DNA from: Pseudomonadota bacterium | Lineage (GTDB): Bacteria; Pseudomonadota; Alphaproteobacteria; Rickettsiales; SXRF01 | Direction of reading: 5' to 3' | Assembly: GCA_028873275.1 (NCBI GenBank) | Contig: JAGWLJ010000093.1 | Coordinates: 1-6,308 of the forward strand | DNA length: 6,308 bases | In this document: positions 1-4,827 of the stretch, in pieces | Numbering within the stretch: the stretch's first letter is position 1 | Layout of the letters: every line of letters begins with the position of its first letter | Notes under the pieces: model-generated | What the model was told of the DNA's origin: nothing | Database searches by the model: none | What the model saw: the letters and a program-made list of their open reading frames with translations, nothing else | Made by a program: the position numbers and the translations under genes

Positions 1-46
1 AGTTTTTAATCGCATCGCCTCCTTCACAAGCACCGGATCATTTTTC

Positions 47-976
47 ATGGCGCAGCAGATAGTAACGGTGGTGGGCGGCACGGGGTTCGTGGGCCGCTAT
101 GTCGTGAAGCTGCTGGCCGCCGCCGGGTATACCGTCCGGGTCATTTCCCGCCACCCCGACGCCGCGCTGCACCTCAAAACCTCCGGCCATGCCGGCCCGA
201 TCGTGCTGATGGGCGGCGACCTCGCCCGGCCGGATTCGCTGGAGGGCAAGCTCGATCAGTCCTGGGCGGTCATCAACCTGGTGGGGGTGCTGTTCGAGGC
301 GGGAAGACAGAGTTTCAGCCGGGTGCACGCCCATGGGGCCGAGCGGCTGGCCCAGCTGGCCCGAACCGCCGGGGCGGAACGCTTCGTGCACGTATCGGCG
401 CTGGGCGTCAGCAAAGCCTCCGGCTCGGCCTACGCCCGCTCCAAGCTGCTGGGCGAGAAAGCGGTGCTGGCAGCCTTTCCCGAGGCCTCCATCCTGCGCC
501 CGGGGGTGATTTTCGGGGCGGAGGACCATTTTTTCAACCGCTTCGCCGCCATGGCGAGCGTCTCTCCCATCCTGCCGCTGATCGGCGGCGGCAAAACGCG
601 CTTCCAGCCGGTCTATGCCGGCGACGTTGCTCATGCCGTGATGGCCTGCCTCACCCGGCACGGCACCGCTGGCAACACCTATGAGCTGGGCGGCCCGCGC
701 ATTTACACTTTCCGCGAGATACTGGAATACATCCTGCGCCTGACCGGCAAACGCCGTATGCTGATTCCCATTCCCTTCGGCCTGGCGTCGCTGATGGGCG
801 CCTGCGCCGGGCTTCTGCCCAACCCTCCGCTCACCCGCGACCAGGTGAAGCTGCTGCGGCAGGATAACGTGGTCGGCGAGAATGCGCTGACCCTTGCCCA
901 TCTCGGCCTCAACGCCACGGCGGCGGAGATCGTCGTGCCGGAATACCTGTCGCTCTTTCGCCGGAAGCCTTTATGA
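47..976 (+). CDS. NDUFA9-like NAD(P)-binding protein (atypical SDR, complex I 39 kDa subunit family)
   Basis: 309 aa. This is an atypical short-chain dehydrogenase of the family containing mitochondrial complex I subunit NDUFA9. The N-terminus carries the dinucleotide-binding loop GGTGFVG at residues 10-16, straight after a beta strand. A YxxxK pair lies at Tyr129/Lys133 (YARSKLLGE), and the family-typical stretches RPGVIFG and FQPVYAGDVA follow. No signal peptide or membrane span is evident, so it should be cytoplasmic or peripheral. Family knowledge: the mitochondrial protein binds NADPH and supports complex I assembly and stability; the bacterial role is not settled and may be quinone- or lipid-related. 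The ATG at 47 puts the glycine loop at the expected distance from the N-terminus, although the upstream ribosome binding site is weak. Its stop overlaps the next gene's start by 4 nt (ATGA), so the two are probably translationally coupled. Family assignment is firm, enzymatic activity is not. Confidence 0.9.
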   Translation: MAQQIVTVVGGTGFVGRYVVKLLAAAGYTVRVISRHPDAALHLKTSGHAGPIVLMGGDLARPDSLEGKLDQSWAVINLVGVLFEAGRQSFSRVHAHGAERLAQLARTAGAERFVHVSALGVSKASGSAYARSKLLGEKAVLAAFPEASILRPGVIFGAEDHFFNRFAAMASVSPILPLIGGGKTRFQPVYAGDVAHAVMACLTRHGTAGNTYELGGPRIYTFREILEYILRLTGKRRMLIPIPFGLASLMGACAGLLPNPPLTRDQVKLLRQDNVVGENALTLAHLGLNATAAEIVVPEYLSLFRRKPL

Positions 977-1527
977 GAAGAATCTCCCTCCTTGCCCTCG
1001 CCTTGTGCCTCGTCGCCGGCAGCGCCCTCGCCCAGCAACGCATGCGCGATCTTTCCATGTCGCCTGAGGAATCCATGCAGGAGCCGGATGTCACGCATGA
1101 CGGCATCGGCCAGCCCGCGCCGCTGAATTACGTCAACGGCAGCGATGGCAGCAATCTCCCCTCCGGCCCGGACGCCATGCCCGGCGAAGGCTTCATGGAG
1201 CGCTTCTGCGATCCCGGCTTCCGGCCGCTGCTGGCCGATAACGCGCAGCTGGCCGGCATGGAATCCTGCGTTGAGGAGCGCCGGCGAGCCGCCTGCGACA
1301 CTTTCTCGAAGCTGCCCGGCGACGCGCGGCGCGTGCTCGATGCGACCATCGCCTGCCGCTACTCGGCGGAGGACGACCAGGGCCAGGAGGACAACGCCGA
1401 TTGCAGCGACGGCGATCGCCTGCGCCTGCTCGAGAAATACTGGCGCAACGCCGCCGTGTCCCACGCGCTGGTGTTCCTGCCCGACGAGGCGCTGGACAAC
1501 GGCGACTGCGTGCGCCGGAGGCAGTAA
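973..1527 (+). CDS. Small secreted protein with six cysteines, unknown family
   Basis: 184 aa, family not recognised. Residues 1-20 form a classic Sec signal peptide: Arg2-Arg3, a Leu/Ala-rich core and an AxA-type cleavage site SALA|QQ. The cysteine at residue 12 lies inside the hydrophobic core and lacks a lipobox, so this is not an obvious lipoprotein. The predicted mature chain has a low-complexity acidic/Gly/Pro/Ser N-terminal part and then six cysteines (contexts FCDP, ESCVE, AACDT, IACRY, ADCSD, GDCVR). An even number of cysteines in an exported protein suggests up to three disulfides in the periplasm. A GGAAG ribosome binding site lies 6 nt before the ATG. The gene overlaps the upstream NDUFA9-like gene by 4 nt and the downstream fzlA by 1 nt, so it is part of one transcript. 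No catalytic motif is visible and no function is proposed. Confidence 0.82.
   Translation: MRRISLLALALCLVAGSALAQQRMRDLSMSPEESMQEPDVTHDGIGQPAPLNYVNGSDGSNLPSGPDAMPGEGFMERFCDPGFRPLLADNAQLAGMESCVEERRRAACDTFSKLPGDARRVLDATIACRYSAEDDQGQEDNADCSDGDRLRLLEKYWRNAAVSHALVFLPDEALDNGDCVRRRQ
1517..1521 (+). promoter_or_regulatory. Strong ribosome binding site fixing the fzlA start
   Basis: GGAGG lies 5 nt before the ATG at 1527, inside the last codons of the secreted-protein gene. It decides the start: the same frame stays open upstream to 1401, but that extension only reads through the previous gene out of frame and would add an Arg/Pro-rich tail absent from the GST fold. Confidence 0.8.
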
Positions 1528-2198
1528 TGCGCCAGCTATACCACACGCCCTTATCGCCCTTCTGCCGCAAGATCCGCATGATGCTGAAGGAAAAAGGGCT
1601 GGAGTTCGAGCTGATCTGCGAAAATCCCTGGGATAACCGGCTGGATCTGTTTGCCCGCAATCCCGCCGGCGAAGTGCCGGTGTTGCTGGAGGAGGACGGC
1701 ACCGTCGTCTCCAGCGCCTACGCCATCGGCGAATATCTGGAGGAATTCTATCCGGCCATCACCCTGCTCGGCACAACGCCGGCCGAGCGCGCCGAAGTGC
1801 GCCGCCTGACCGACTGGTTCGACCACAAGTTCGATTACGAAGTCACCCAGAACATCCTTTTCGAGAAGGCCTTCAAGCAGCGCTACCTGCAGGGCGGCGA
1901 GCCCAACTCGGCCATCATCCGCACCGGCAAAACCAACCTGCTTTATCACCTCGATTACATCGGCTACCTGGCCGGCGAGCGTTATTTCCTGGCCGGTGAA
2001 AACCTGACCCTGGCCGATCTTGCGGCAGCCGCGCATCTCTCGGCGCTCGATTACCTGGGCGATGTGCCGTGGGATCACAATCCGGCGGCGCGTAACTGGT
2101 ATGCCTTAATGAAATCGCGCCCCTCTCTCCGCTGCATCCTCATCGAGCGCGTGCGCGGCGTCCGGCCGCCGGCCTATTATGAGAATCCGGATTTTTAG
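1527..2198 (+). CDS. fzlA: FzlA-type glutathione S-transferase homologue (FtsZ-binding division protein)
   Basis: 223 aa from the ATG at 1527. The N-terminal thioredoxin-like half opens with a beta strand and the SPFCRK segment (residues 10-15). It carries the GEVPVL cis-proline at Pro51 and the SSAYAIGEYLEE helix. The C-terminal all-helical half contains DWFDHKF, the LAGENLTLADLAAAAHLS N-capping region (about 155-172), and LDYLGDVPWD. The extreme C-terminus, GVRPPAYYENPDF, is the conserved tail that separates FzlA from ordinary GSTs. Family knowledge: in Caulobacter FzlA binds FtsZ filaments, lacks clear glutathione-conjugating activity and is needed for constriction through septal wall synthesis. 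It is the third gene of an operon, one nucleotide overlapping the secreted-protein gene. It converges with the potassium channel gene, their stop regions overlapping by 4 nt. Length matches the family. Confidence 0.92.
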   Translation: MRQLYHTPLSPFCRKIRMMLKEKGLEFELICENPWDNRLDLFARNPAGEVPVLLEEDGTVVSSAYAIGEYLEEFYPAITLLGTTPAERAEVRRLTDWFDHKFDYEVTQNILFEKAFKQRYLQGGEPNSAIIRTGKTNLLYHLDYIGYLAGERYFLAGENLTLADLAAAAHLSALDYLGDVPWDHNPAARNWYALMKSRPSLRCILIERVRGVRPPAYYENPDF

Positions 2199-3079
2199 GC
2201 CAGCGCCCTCACCTCATTGAACCGCCGGTAGTCCACTTCCACATGGCCGTCCTTGCGCTCAAGGATATCTACGAAGGCGGCGTTACAGACGATGTCCTCA
2301 TGCATATAGGAATAGCGAGCGTGGATGGTCTGCATCAGGGTCTCATCGAGCCCGGTCAGCGAGACGATTACCTCGGCGTTGCTGTCGCGCAGGCTCTGCG
2401 GCGTCATGCCGTAAAGCGGGCTTTTTTCGTCGATCGGGTGCATCACCGTCCAGGTCAGCTGCAGCATGGGCACGCGGCTGCGCACCAGCGCCAGGTCGTG
2501 AAACCGGCGCATGCTGTGACCTTCGAGCGTTTTCTCGTCGCGCAGGACATTGAGGTGAATGCCGGCGTCGACGATGCGGTTGCCACGCTGGTTAGCCAGC
2601 CTGAGCATCAGGTGCGGCACACCGTTATACGGGCAGACCACCGCCTTGTCGGAAAACATCACCCGCGCCGTGGGGCGCGAAAATTTAGCAAACATCAGCC
2701 CGGTCACCAGCGCGAAGAAGCCGAAGCCTAGAAACGCCTCCACCGTCACCAGCAGGTTGGCCAGGATGCCGCGCGGCACCAGCTTGCCGTAGCCGATGGT
2801 GGCCATGGTCTGCACGCTGAAGAAGAAAGCGTCGGCGAACGATCCCAGCCGCGCGTTCTCGATGCCGTCGCCGATGGCCAGGTATATTCCGGCGAAGCAC
2901 AGGTTGATGACACCGTAGATCAGCGCCACGCAGATAAACAGCCAGGCCCACGGCATGTCGAGCAGACGCACGTAGATATCCTCGCGCCACGGCCGGCGAT
3001 TGCCCAGCTTCACCACGCGCAGCTGGCCGTCACGCGGCAGCAGCCGCGGCGGGGACGGTGAGTTGGTGTTGCTGCTCAT
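2195..3079 (-). CDS. Inward-rectifier (KirBac-like) potassium channel
   Basis: 294 aa from the ATG at 3079. Transmembrane helix 1 spans about residues 44-68, the pore helix and selectivity filter TIGYG lie at 94-98, and transmembrane helix 2 spans about 106-130. Each subunit therefore has two spans, and four subunits should form a K+ pore in the inner membrane. The C-terminal half is the cytoplasmic immunoglobulin-like Kir domain: ARVMFSDKAVV, YNGVPHLMLRLANQR (about 151-165), HPIDEKSPLYG (214-224), SLTGLDETLMQTIHARYSY and a final DGHVEVDYRRFNEV. Family knowledge: bacterial Kir channels gate through this domain and by lipids. A GTG at 3091 would add four residues, but GGAG 6 nt before the ATG at 3079 supports the shorter form. 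The gene converges on fzlA and diverges from queG. Its upstream region is occupied by hairpin repeats, and I see no clear promoter. Confidence 0.94.
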   Translation of the reverse strand: MSSNTNSPSPPRLLPRDGQLRVVKLGNRRPWREDIYVRLLDMPWAWLFICVALIYGVINLCFAGIYLAIGDGIENARLGSFADAFFFSVQTMATIGYGKLVPRGILANLLVTVEAFLGFGFFALVTGLMFAKFSRPTARVMFSDKAVVCPYNGVPHLMLRLANQRGNRIVDAGIHLNVLRDEKTLEGHSMRRFHDLALVRSRVPMLQLTWTVMHPIDEKSPLYGMTPQSLRDSNAEVIVSLTGLDETLMQTIHARYSYMHEDIVCNAAFVDILERKDGHVEVDYRRFNEVRALA

Positions 3080-3085
3080 GGGGAA

Positions 3086-3089
3086 CTCC
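3086..3089 (-). promoter_or_regulatory. Ribosome binding site of the potassium channel gene
   Basis: On the minus strand GGAG lies 6 nt upstream of the ATG at 3079. It overlaps the alternative GTG start at 3091-3089, which makes that GTG the less likely initiator because nothing similar precedes it at the right distance. Confidence 0.6.
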
Positions 3090-3096
3090 ACTGTTC

Positions 3097-3170
3097 ACCT
3101 CTCCCCTTGAGGGAGAGGTCGGAATTTCTTAGGCTTTCGTAGCCAAGCCTTGGAAATTCCGGGTGAGGGG
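3097..3170 (+). repeat. REP-like hairpin element, copy A
   Basis: This intergenic unit has three parts. First is a terminal hairpin with 9-bp perfect arms (3097-3105 and 3111-3119, loop CTTGA). Second is a central stem with 9-bp perfect arms (CGGAATTTC at 3120-3128, GAAATTCCG at 3153-3161), continuing after a 2-nt mismatch into a 6-bp inner stem (AGGCTT 3131-3136, AAGCCT 3145-3150). Third is a G-rich box GGTGAGGGG (3162-3170). The layout (pyrimidine/purine hairpin, CGG-stem-CCG, GGTGAGGGG) resembles short palindromic repeats common between genes in GC-rich proteobacteria. A second, inverted copy follows at 3177-3252. The identification as a dispersed repeat is an inference, since only this one locus is visible. 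Confidence 0.7.
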
Positions 3171-3185
3171 TCCTTCCCCCTCTCC
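3162..3185. repeat. Linking hairpin joining the two REP-like copies
   Basis: GGTGAGGGG (3162-3170) pairs with CCCCTCTCC (3177-3185) with a single mismatch and a 6-nt loop. The two boxes are the equivalent 3' ends of the inverted copies A and B, so the pair is joined tail to tail and folds as a run of five consecutive hairpins. Confidence 0.6.
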
Positions 3186-3252
3186 TGAGTTTGCCTAAGG
3201 CTTAGCTAAAGCTAAACCTAAGGCAAACCGTCCTCCCCCTCAAGGGGGAGGA
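3177..3252 (-). repeat. REP-like hairpin element, copy B (inverted)
   Basis: Read on the minus strand, this unit follows the same plan as copy A. The terminal hairpin has 10-bp perfect arms (3243-3252 and 3231-3240, 2-nt spacer), followed by CGG. Next is a 40-nt central hairpin (3189-3228) with 8-bp perfect outer arms GTTTGCCT/AGGCAAAC and further pairing inward, with two mismatches. A GGAGAGGGG box ends the unit. The two copies share the terminal hairpin, the TTAGG and AAGCCTT core blocks and the end box. Their outer stem arms differ in sequence, yet each pairs perfectly within its own copy. The terminal hairpin overlaps the likely queG ribosome binding site. Confidence 0.7.
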
Positions 3253-3253
3253 G
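3249..3253 (+). promoter_or_regulatory. Probable queG ribosome binding site inside a hairpin arm
   Basis: AGGAG lies 13 nt before the queG ATG, a slightly long spacing, and is the only purine-rich Shine-Dalgarno match nearby. Four of its five bases belong to the right arm of the perfect 10-bp hairpin 3231-3252, so the site would be masked if that hairpin forms in the mRNA. Confidence 0.45.
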
Positions 3254-3266
3254 AAAGAAAAATAGA

Positions 3267-4418
3267 ATGACATCTATCAAGGATCGCATACGGCGGGAAG
3301 CCACAGCCATGGGGTTCGACGCCGTCGGCTTCGCCGCGCCCGATCTGGGCGATCACGTGCAGCAGGGGCTGACGCAGTTCCTGGCGCAGGGGCATCACGG
3401 CAACATGGCGTGGATGGCCGACAAGGCCGACCGCCGCGCCGATCCGCGAACGCTGTGGCCGGAGGTGAAATCCATTATCGTGCTGGGCCATAATTACGCC
3501 CCAGCCGCCGACCCGATGAGAAAACTCTCGCACAGGGACAAAGGGGTCATCTCCTGCTACGCGCTGAACCGCGATTACCATGACGTCATCAAGAAAAAGC
3601 TCAAGGCGCTGGCCCGCTGGCTGGCCGAGGCGGAGGGTTGCGAGGTCAAGGTGTTCGTCGACACGGCGCCGGTGATGGAAAAACCGCTGGCCGAAGCGGC
3701 AGAACTGGGCTGGCAGGGCAAGCACACCTGCCTGGTTTCCCGCGAGTTCGGCAGCTGGCTGTTTCTGGGGAGTATATTTACGACCTTATCCTTGGAAAAT
3801 CTTTTGGAGGAGGGAACGCATTTCTATGAGCCGGGCTCTAGGCGCGCCTCCCCACAGAACCGCAGCGTAGCAGCGCTACGTGAGGATTCGAGGAGAGGCG
3901 CAACAACGAGACCGGCCATAGAAATGCGTTCAGGATGCGGCACCTGCACGCGCTGCCTCGACATCTGTCCTACCCAGGCATTCACCGCCGAGCACCAGCT
4001 CGACGCCCGCCGCTGCATTGCCTATCTCACCATCGAGCATAAGGGTCAGATTCCGCTGGAGTTCCGCAAAGCCATCGGCAACCGCATCTACGGCTGCGAC
4101 GACTGCCTGGCCGTCTGTCCGTGGAACAAGTTTGCGCAAACCTCGAAGGAAGCAGCCTATCATGCCAGAAAAGACCTCGAATCCCCTTCCCTGCGCCAGC
4201 TGGCAGCGCTTGACGATGCCGCCTTCCGCGCCCTCTTCGCCGGCTCGCCGGTCAAGCGCATCGGGCGCGACCGCTTCGTGCGCAACGTGCTGGTCGCCAT
4301 CGGCAACAGCGGCGATGCGTCGCTGGCCGATGCTGCGGACGCACTACTCAACGATCCTTCGCCGCTGGTGGCCGAGATGGCAGCGTGGGCGGTGAGTCAG
4401 TTGCCAGTTCACAGTTGA
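3267..4418 (+). CDS. queG: Epoxyqueuosine reductase QueG, with an in-frame palindromic insertion
   Basis: 383 aa. QueG reduces epoxyqueuosine to queuosine at position 34 of tRNAs for Tyr, His, Asn and Asp, the last step of queuosine synthesis, using cobalamin and two [4Fe-4S] clusters in the cytoplasm. The N-terminal cobalamin-binding part includes VDTAPVMEKPLA with the expected catalytic Asp at 132, and SREFGSWLFLG. Cluster ligands are CGTCTRCLDICP (Cys224, 227, 230, 234) and Cys250 plus CDDCLAVCP (Cys277, 280, 284). The C-terminal part (about 300-383) looks like the HEAT-like tRNA-binding repeat. From family knowledge only about a dozen residues normally separate FTTL from the first cluster motif; here there are about 49. 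The excess, about residues 183-222, is encoded by a 118-bp palindrome. All catalytic and cluster residues remain, so the enzyme may still work. The gene is first of a pair with grxC, 31 nt apart. Confidence 0.95.
   Translation: MTSIKDRIRREATAMGFDAVGFAAPDLGDHVQQGLTQFLAQGHHGNMAWMADKADRRADPRTLWPEVKSIIVLGHNYAPAADPMRKLSHRDKGVISCYALNRDYHDVIKKKLKALARWLAEAEGCEVKVFVDTAPVMEKPLAEAAELGWQGKHTCLVSREFGSWLFLGSIFTTLSLENLLEEGTHFYEPGSRRASPQNRSVAALREDSRRGATTRPAIEMRSGCGTCTRCLDICPTQAFTAEHQLDARRCIAYLTIEHKGQIPLEFRKAIGNRIYGCDDCLAVCPWNKFAQTSKEAAYHARKDLESPSLRQLAALDDAAFRALFAGSPVKRIGRDRFVRNVLVAIGNSGDASLADAADALLNDPSPLVAEMAAWAVSQLPVHS
3814..3931. repeat. 118-bp protein-coding palindromic element inserted in queG
   Basis: Long imperfect palindrome. 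The terminal arms are perfect over 15 bp (3814-3828, beginning GAACGCATTTCTATG, and 3917-3931). Inside, after a bulged A3829, 3830-3838 pairs with 3908-3916 with one mismatch, and GCGCCTCCCC (3844-3853) pairs with 3892-3901 with one mismatch. The apex is a 6-bp hairpin CGTAGC/GCTACG (3866-3871, 3875-3880, loop AGC). The host frame is open throughout and reads an Arg/Ser-rich peptide. The site lies in the linker before the first Fe-S motif of QueG, where homologues have a short loop. This behaves like the Rickettsia palindromic elements that insert in frame in genes, but I do not recognise the sequence as one of those. Exact insertion borders and any target duplication cannot be set from one copy. 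Confidence 0.82.
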
Positions 4419-4425
4419 CAGTTAA
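4398..4425 (+). repeat. Four tandem heptamers (CAGTTNN) across the queG stop codon
   Basis: CAGTTGC, CAGTTCA, CAGTTGA and CAGTTAA follow each other without gaps. The third unit contains the queG TGA, so the last QueG residues (QLPVHS) are encoded by the repeat. Because the unit is not a multiple of three, gain or loss of a copy would shift or move the stop. Confidence 0.7.
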
Positions 4426-4435
4426 CGGCAAGAGG

Positions 4436-4451
4436 ATGAGACTTGTCTCAT
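4436..4451 (+). promoter_or_regulatory. Hairpin covering the grxC start codon
   Basis: ATGAGAC (4436-4442) and GTCTCAT (4445-4451) are perfect 7-bp arms separated by TT. The right arm includes the first two bases of the grxC ATG (4450-4452). The best Shine-Dalgarno match, AGAGGA at 4431-4436, directly abuts the left arm and lies 13 nt from the ATG. The stem is small and folding in vivo is uncertain, but the position could tune grxC initiation. Confidence 0.4.
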
Positions 4452-4707
4452 GGCCAACGTCACCATCTACACCAAAGACTACTGCCCCTACTGCAACAAA
4501 GCCAAGGCGCTGCTGACGCGCAAAGGAAAACCCTTCCACGAAATCGACATCACGCACGACGAGAAACTCCAGCAAGAGATGATCGCCAGATCCGGCGGCC
4601 GCAAAACCGTGCCGCAGATTTTCATCGGCAACGCGCATGTCGGCGGCTGCGACGATCTCTACGCGCTCGACAGCGCCGGCCAGCTCGACGCCATGCTCGC
4701 GCAGTAG
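4450..4707 (+). CDS. grxC: Glutaredoxin 3 (class I dithiol glutaredoxin)
   Basis: 85 aa, the usual size of GrxC. It reduces protein disulfides and glutathione mixed disulfides in the cytoplasm using glutathione. The active site CPYC is at residues 12-15 within the first strand-helix turn (TIYTKDYCPYCNKAKALL). The cis-proline motif TVPQIFI and the glutathione-binding GGCDD near the C-terminus complete the thioredoxin-like fold. Both active-site cysteines are present, so it is a dithiol rather than a monothiol (CGFS) type. It follows queG by 31 nt and is probably co-transcribed with it. The start codon is part of a small perfect hairpin. The alternative ATG at 4436 is in another frame and is not the start. 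Confidence 0.95.
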   Translation: MANVTIYTKDYCPYCNKAKALLTRKGKPFHEIDITHDEKLQQEMIARSGGRKTVPQIFIGNAHVGGCDDLYALDSAGQLDAMLAQ

Positions 4708-4723
4708 CGCAAGTCGTTGCGCT
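4706..4723 (+). terminator. Hairpin overlapping the grxC stop, possible weak terminator
   Basis: AGCGCAA (4706-4712) pairs perfectly with TTGCGCT (4717-4723) around a GTCG tetraloop, starting within the TAG stop codon. No T-run follows directly; the first TTTT comes about 17 nt later. It is therefore a poor intrinsic terminator and may instead protect the mRNA 3' end. Confidence 0.35.
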
Positions 4724-4763
4724 TATGCAACACCACTAAGTTTTCCGCTTCGATTGCCTTTCG

Positions 4764-4783
4764 GCACTACATATAGTTAGTGC
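4764..4783. promoter_or_regulatory. Dyad GCACTA-N8-TAGTGC upstream of the histidine kinase
   Basis: Perfect 6-bp inverted repeats separated by 8 bp (CATATAGT) lie in the 120-bp gap before the kinase, about 45 bp from its ATG. The size and spacing fit a binding site for a dimeric regulator, and the AT-rich centre includes TATAGT, a possible -10 element without a convincing -35. No regulator can be named and chance is not excluded. Confidence 0.3.
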
Positions 4784-4813
4784 GGCATTGATGAATTTTG
4801 TGTAAAAAATATC

Positions 4814-4819
4814 TAAAAT
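4814..4819 (+). promoter_or_regulatory. Candidate -10 element just before the histidine kinase ATG
   Basis: TAAAAT matches five of six bases of the sigma-70 -10 consensus and lies 8 nt before the ATG at 4828, in a locally AT-rich stretch. No Shine-Dalgarno sequence precedes that ATG, so transcription starting here would give a leaderless or nearly leaderless mRNA. The -35 region is poor. Confidence 0.25.
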
Positions 4820-4827
4820 TTTCACTA

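Noticed and set aside
38..901. A 287-codon minus-strand open frame opposite the NDUFA9-like gene
   Set aside because: It is antisense to a well-recognised gene, its translation is Gly/Ala/Gln/His-rich with no family pattern, and long antisense frames are expected in GC-rich DNA.
1401..1526. Upstream extension of the fzlA frame
   Set aside because: It reads the secreted-protein gene out of frame as an Arg/Pro-rich peptide; the strong GGAGG before the ATG at 1527 and the GST fold start there.
3097..3252. CRISPR-like array or rho-independent terminator pair
   Set aside because: There are only two units in opposite orientation with no regular spacers, and none of the hairpins is followed by a T-run; both flanking genes point away from the gap.
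3638..3829. Possible frameshift or broken queG near the palindrome
   Set aside because: The queG frame runs unbroken from 3267 to 4418 with all cluster cysteines in phase, so this is an in-frame insertion and not a pseudogene.
3814..3931. An insertion sequence or MITE with target duplication
   Set aside because: No transposase is encoded and no clear direct repeat flanks the arms, so I record it only as a palindromic element.
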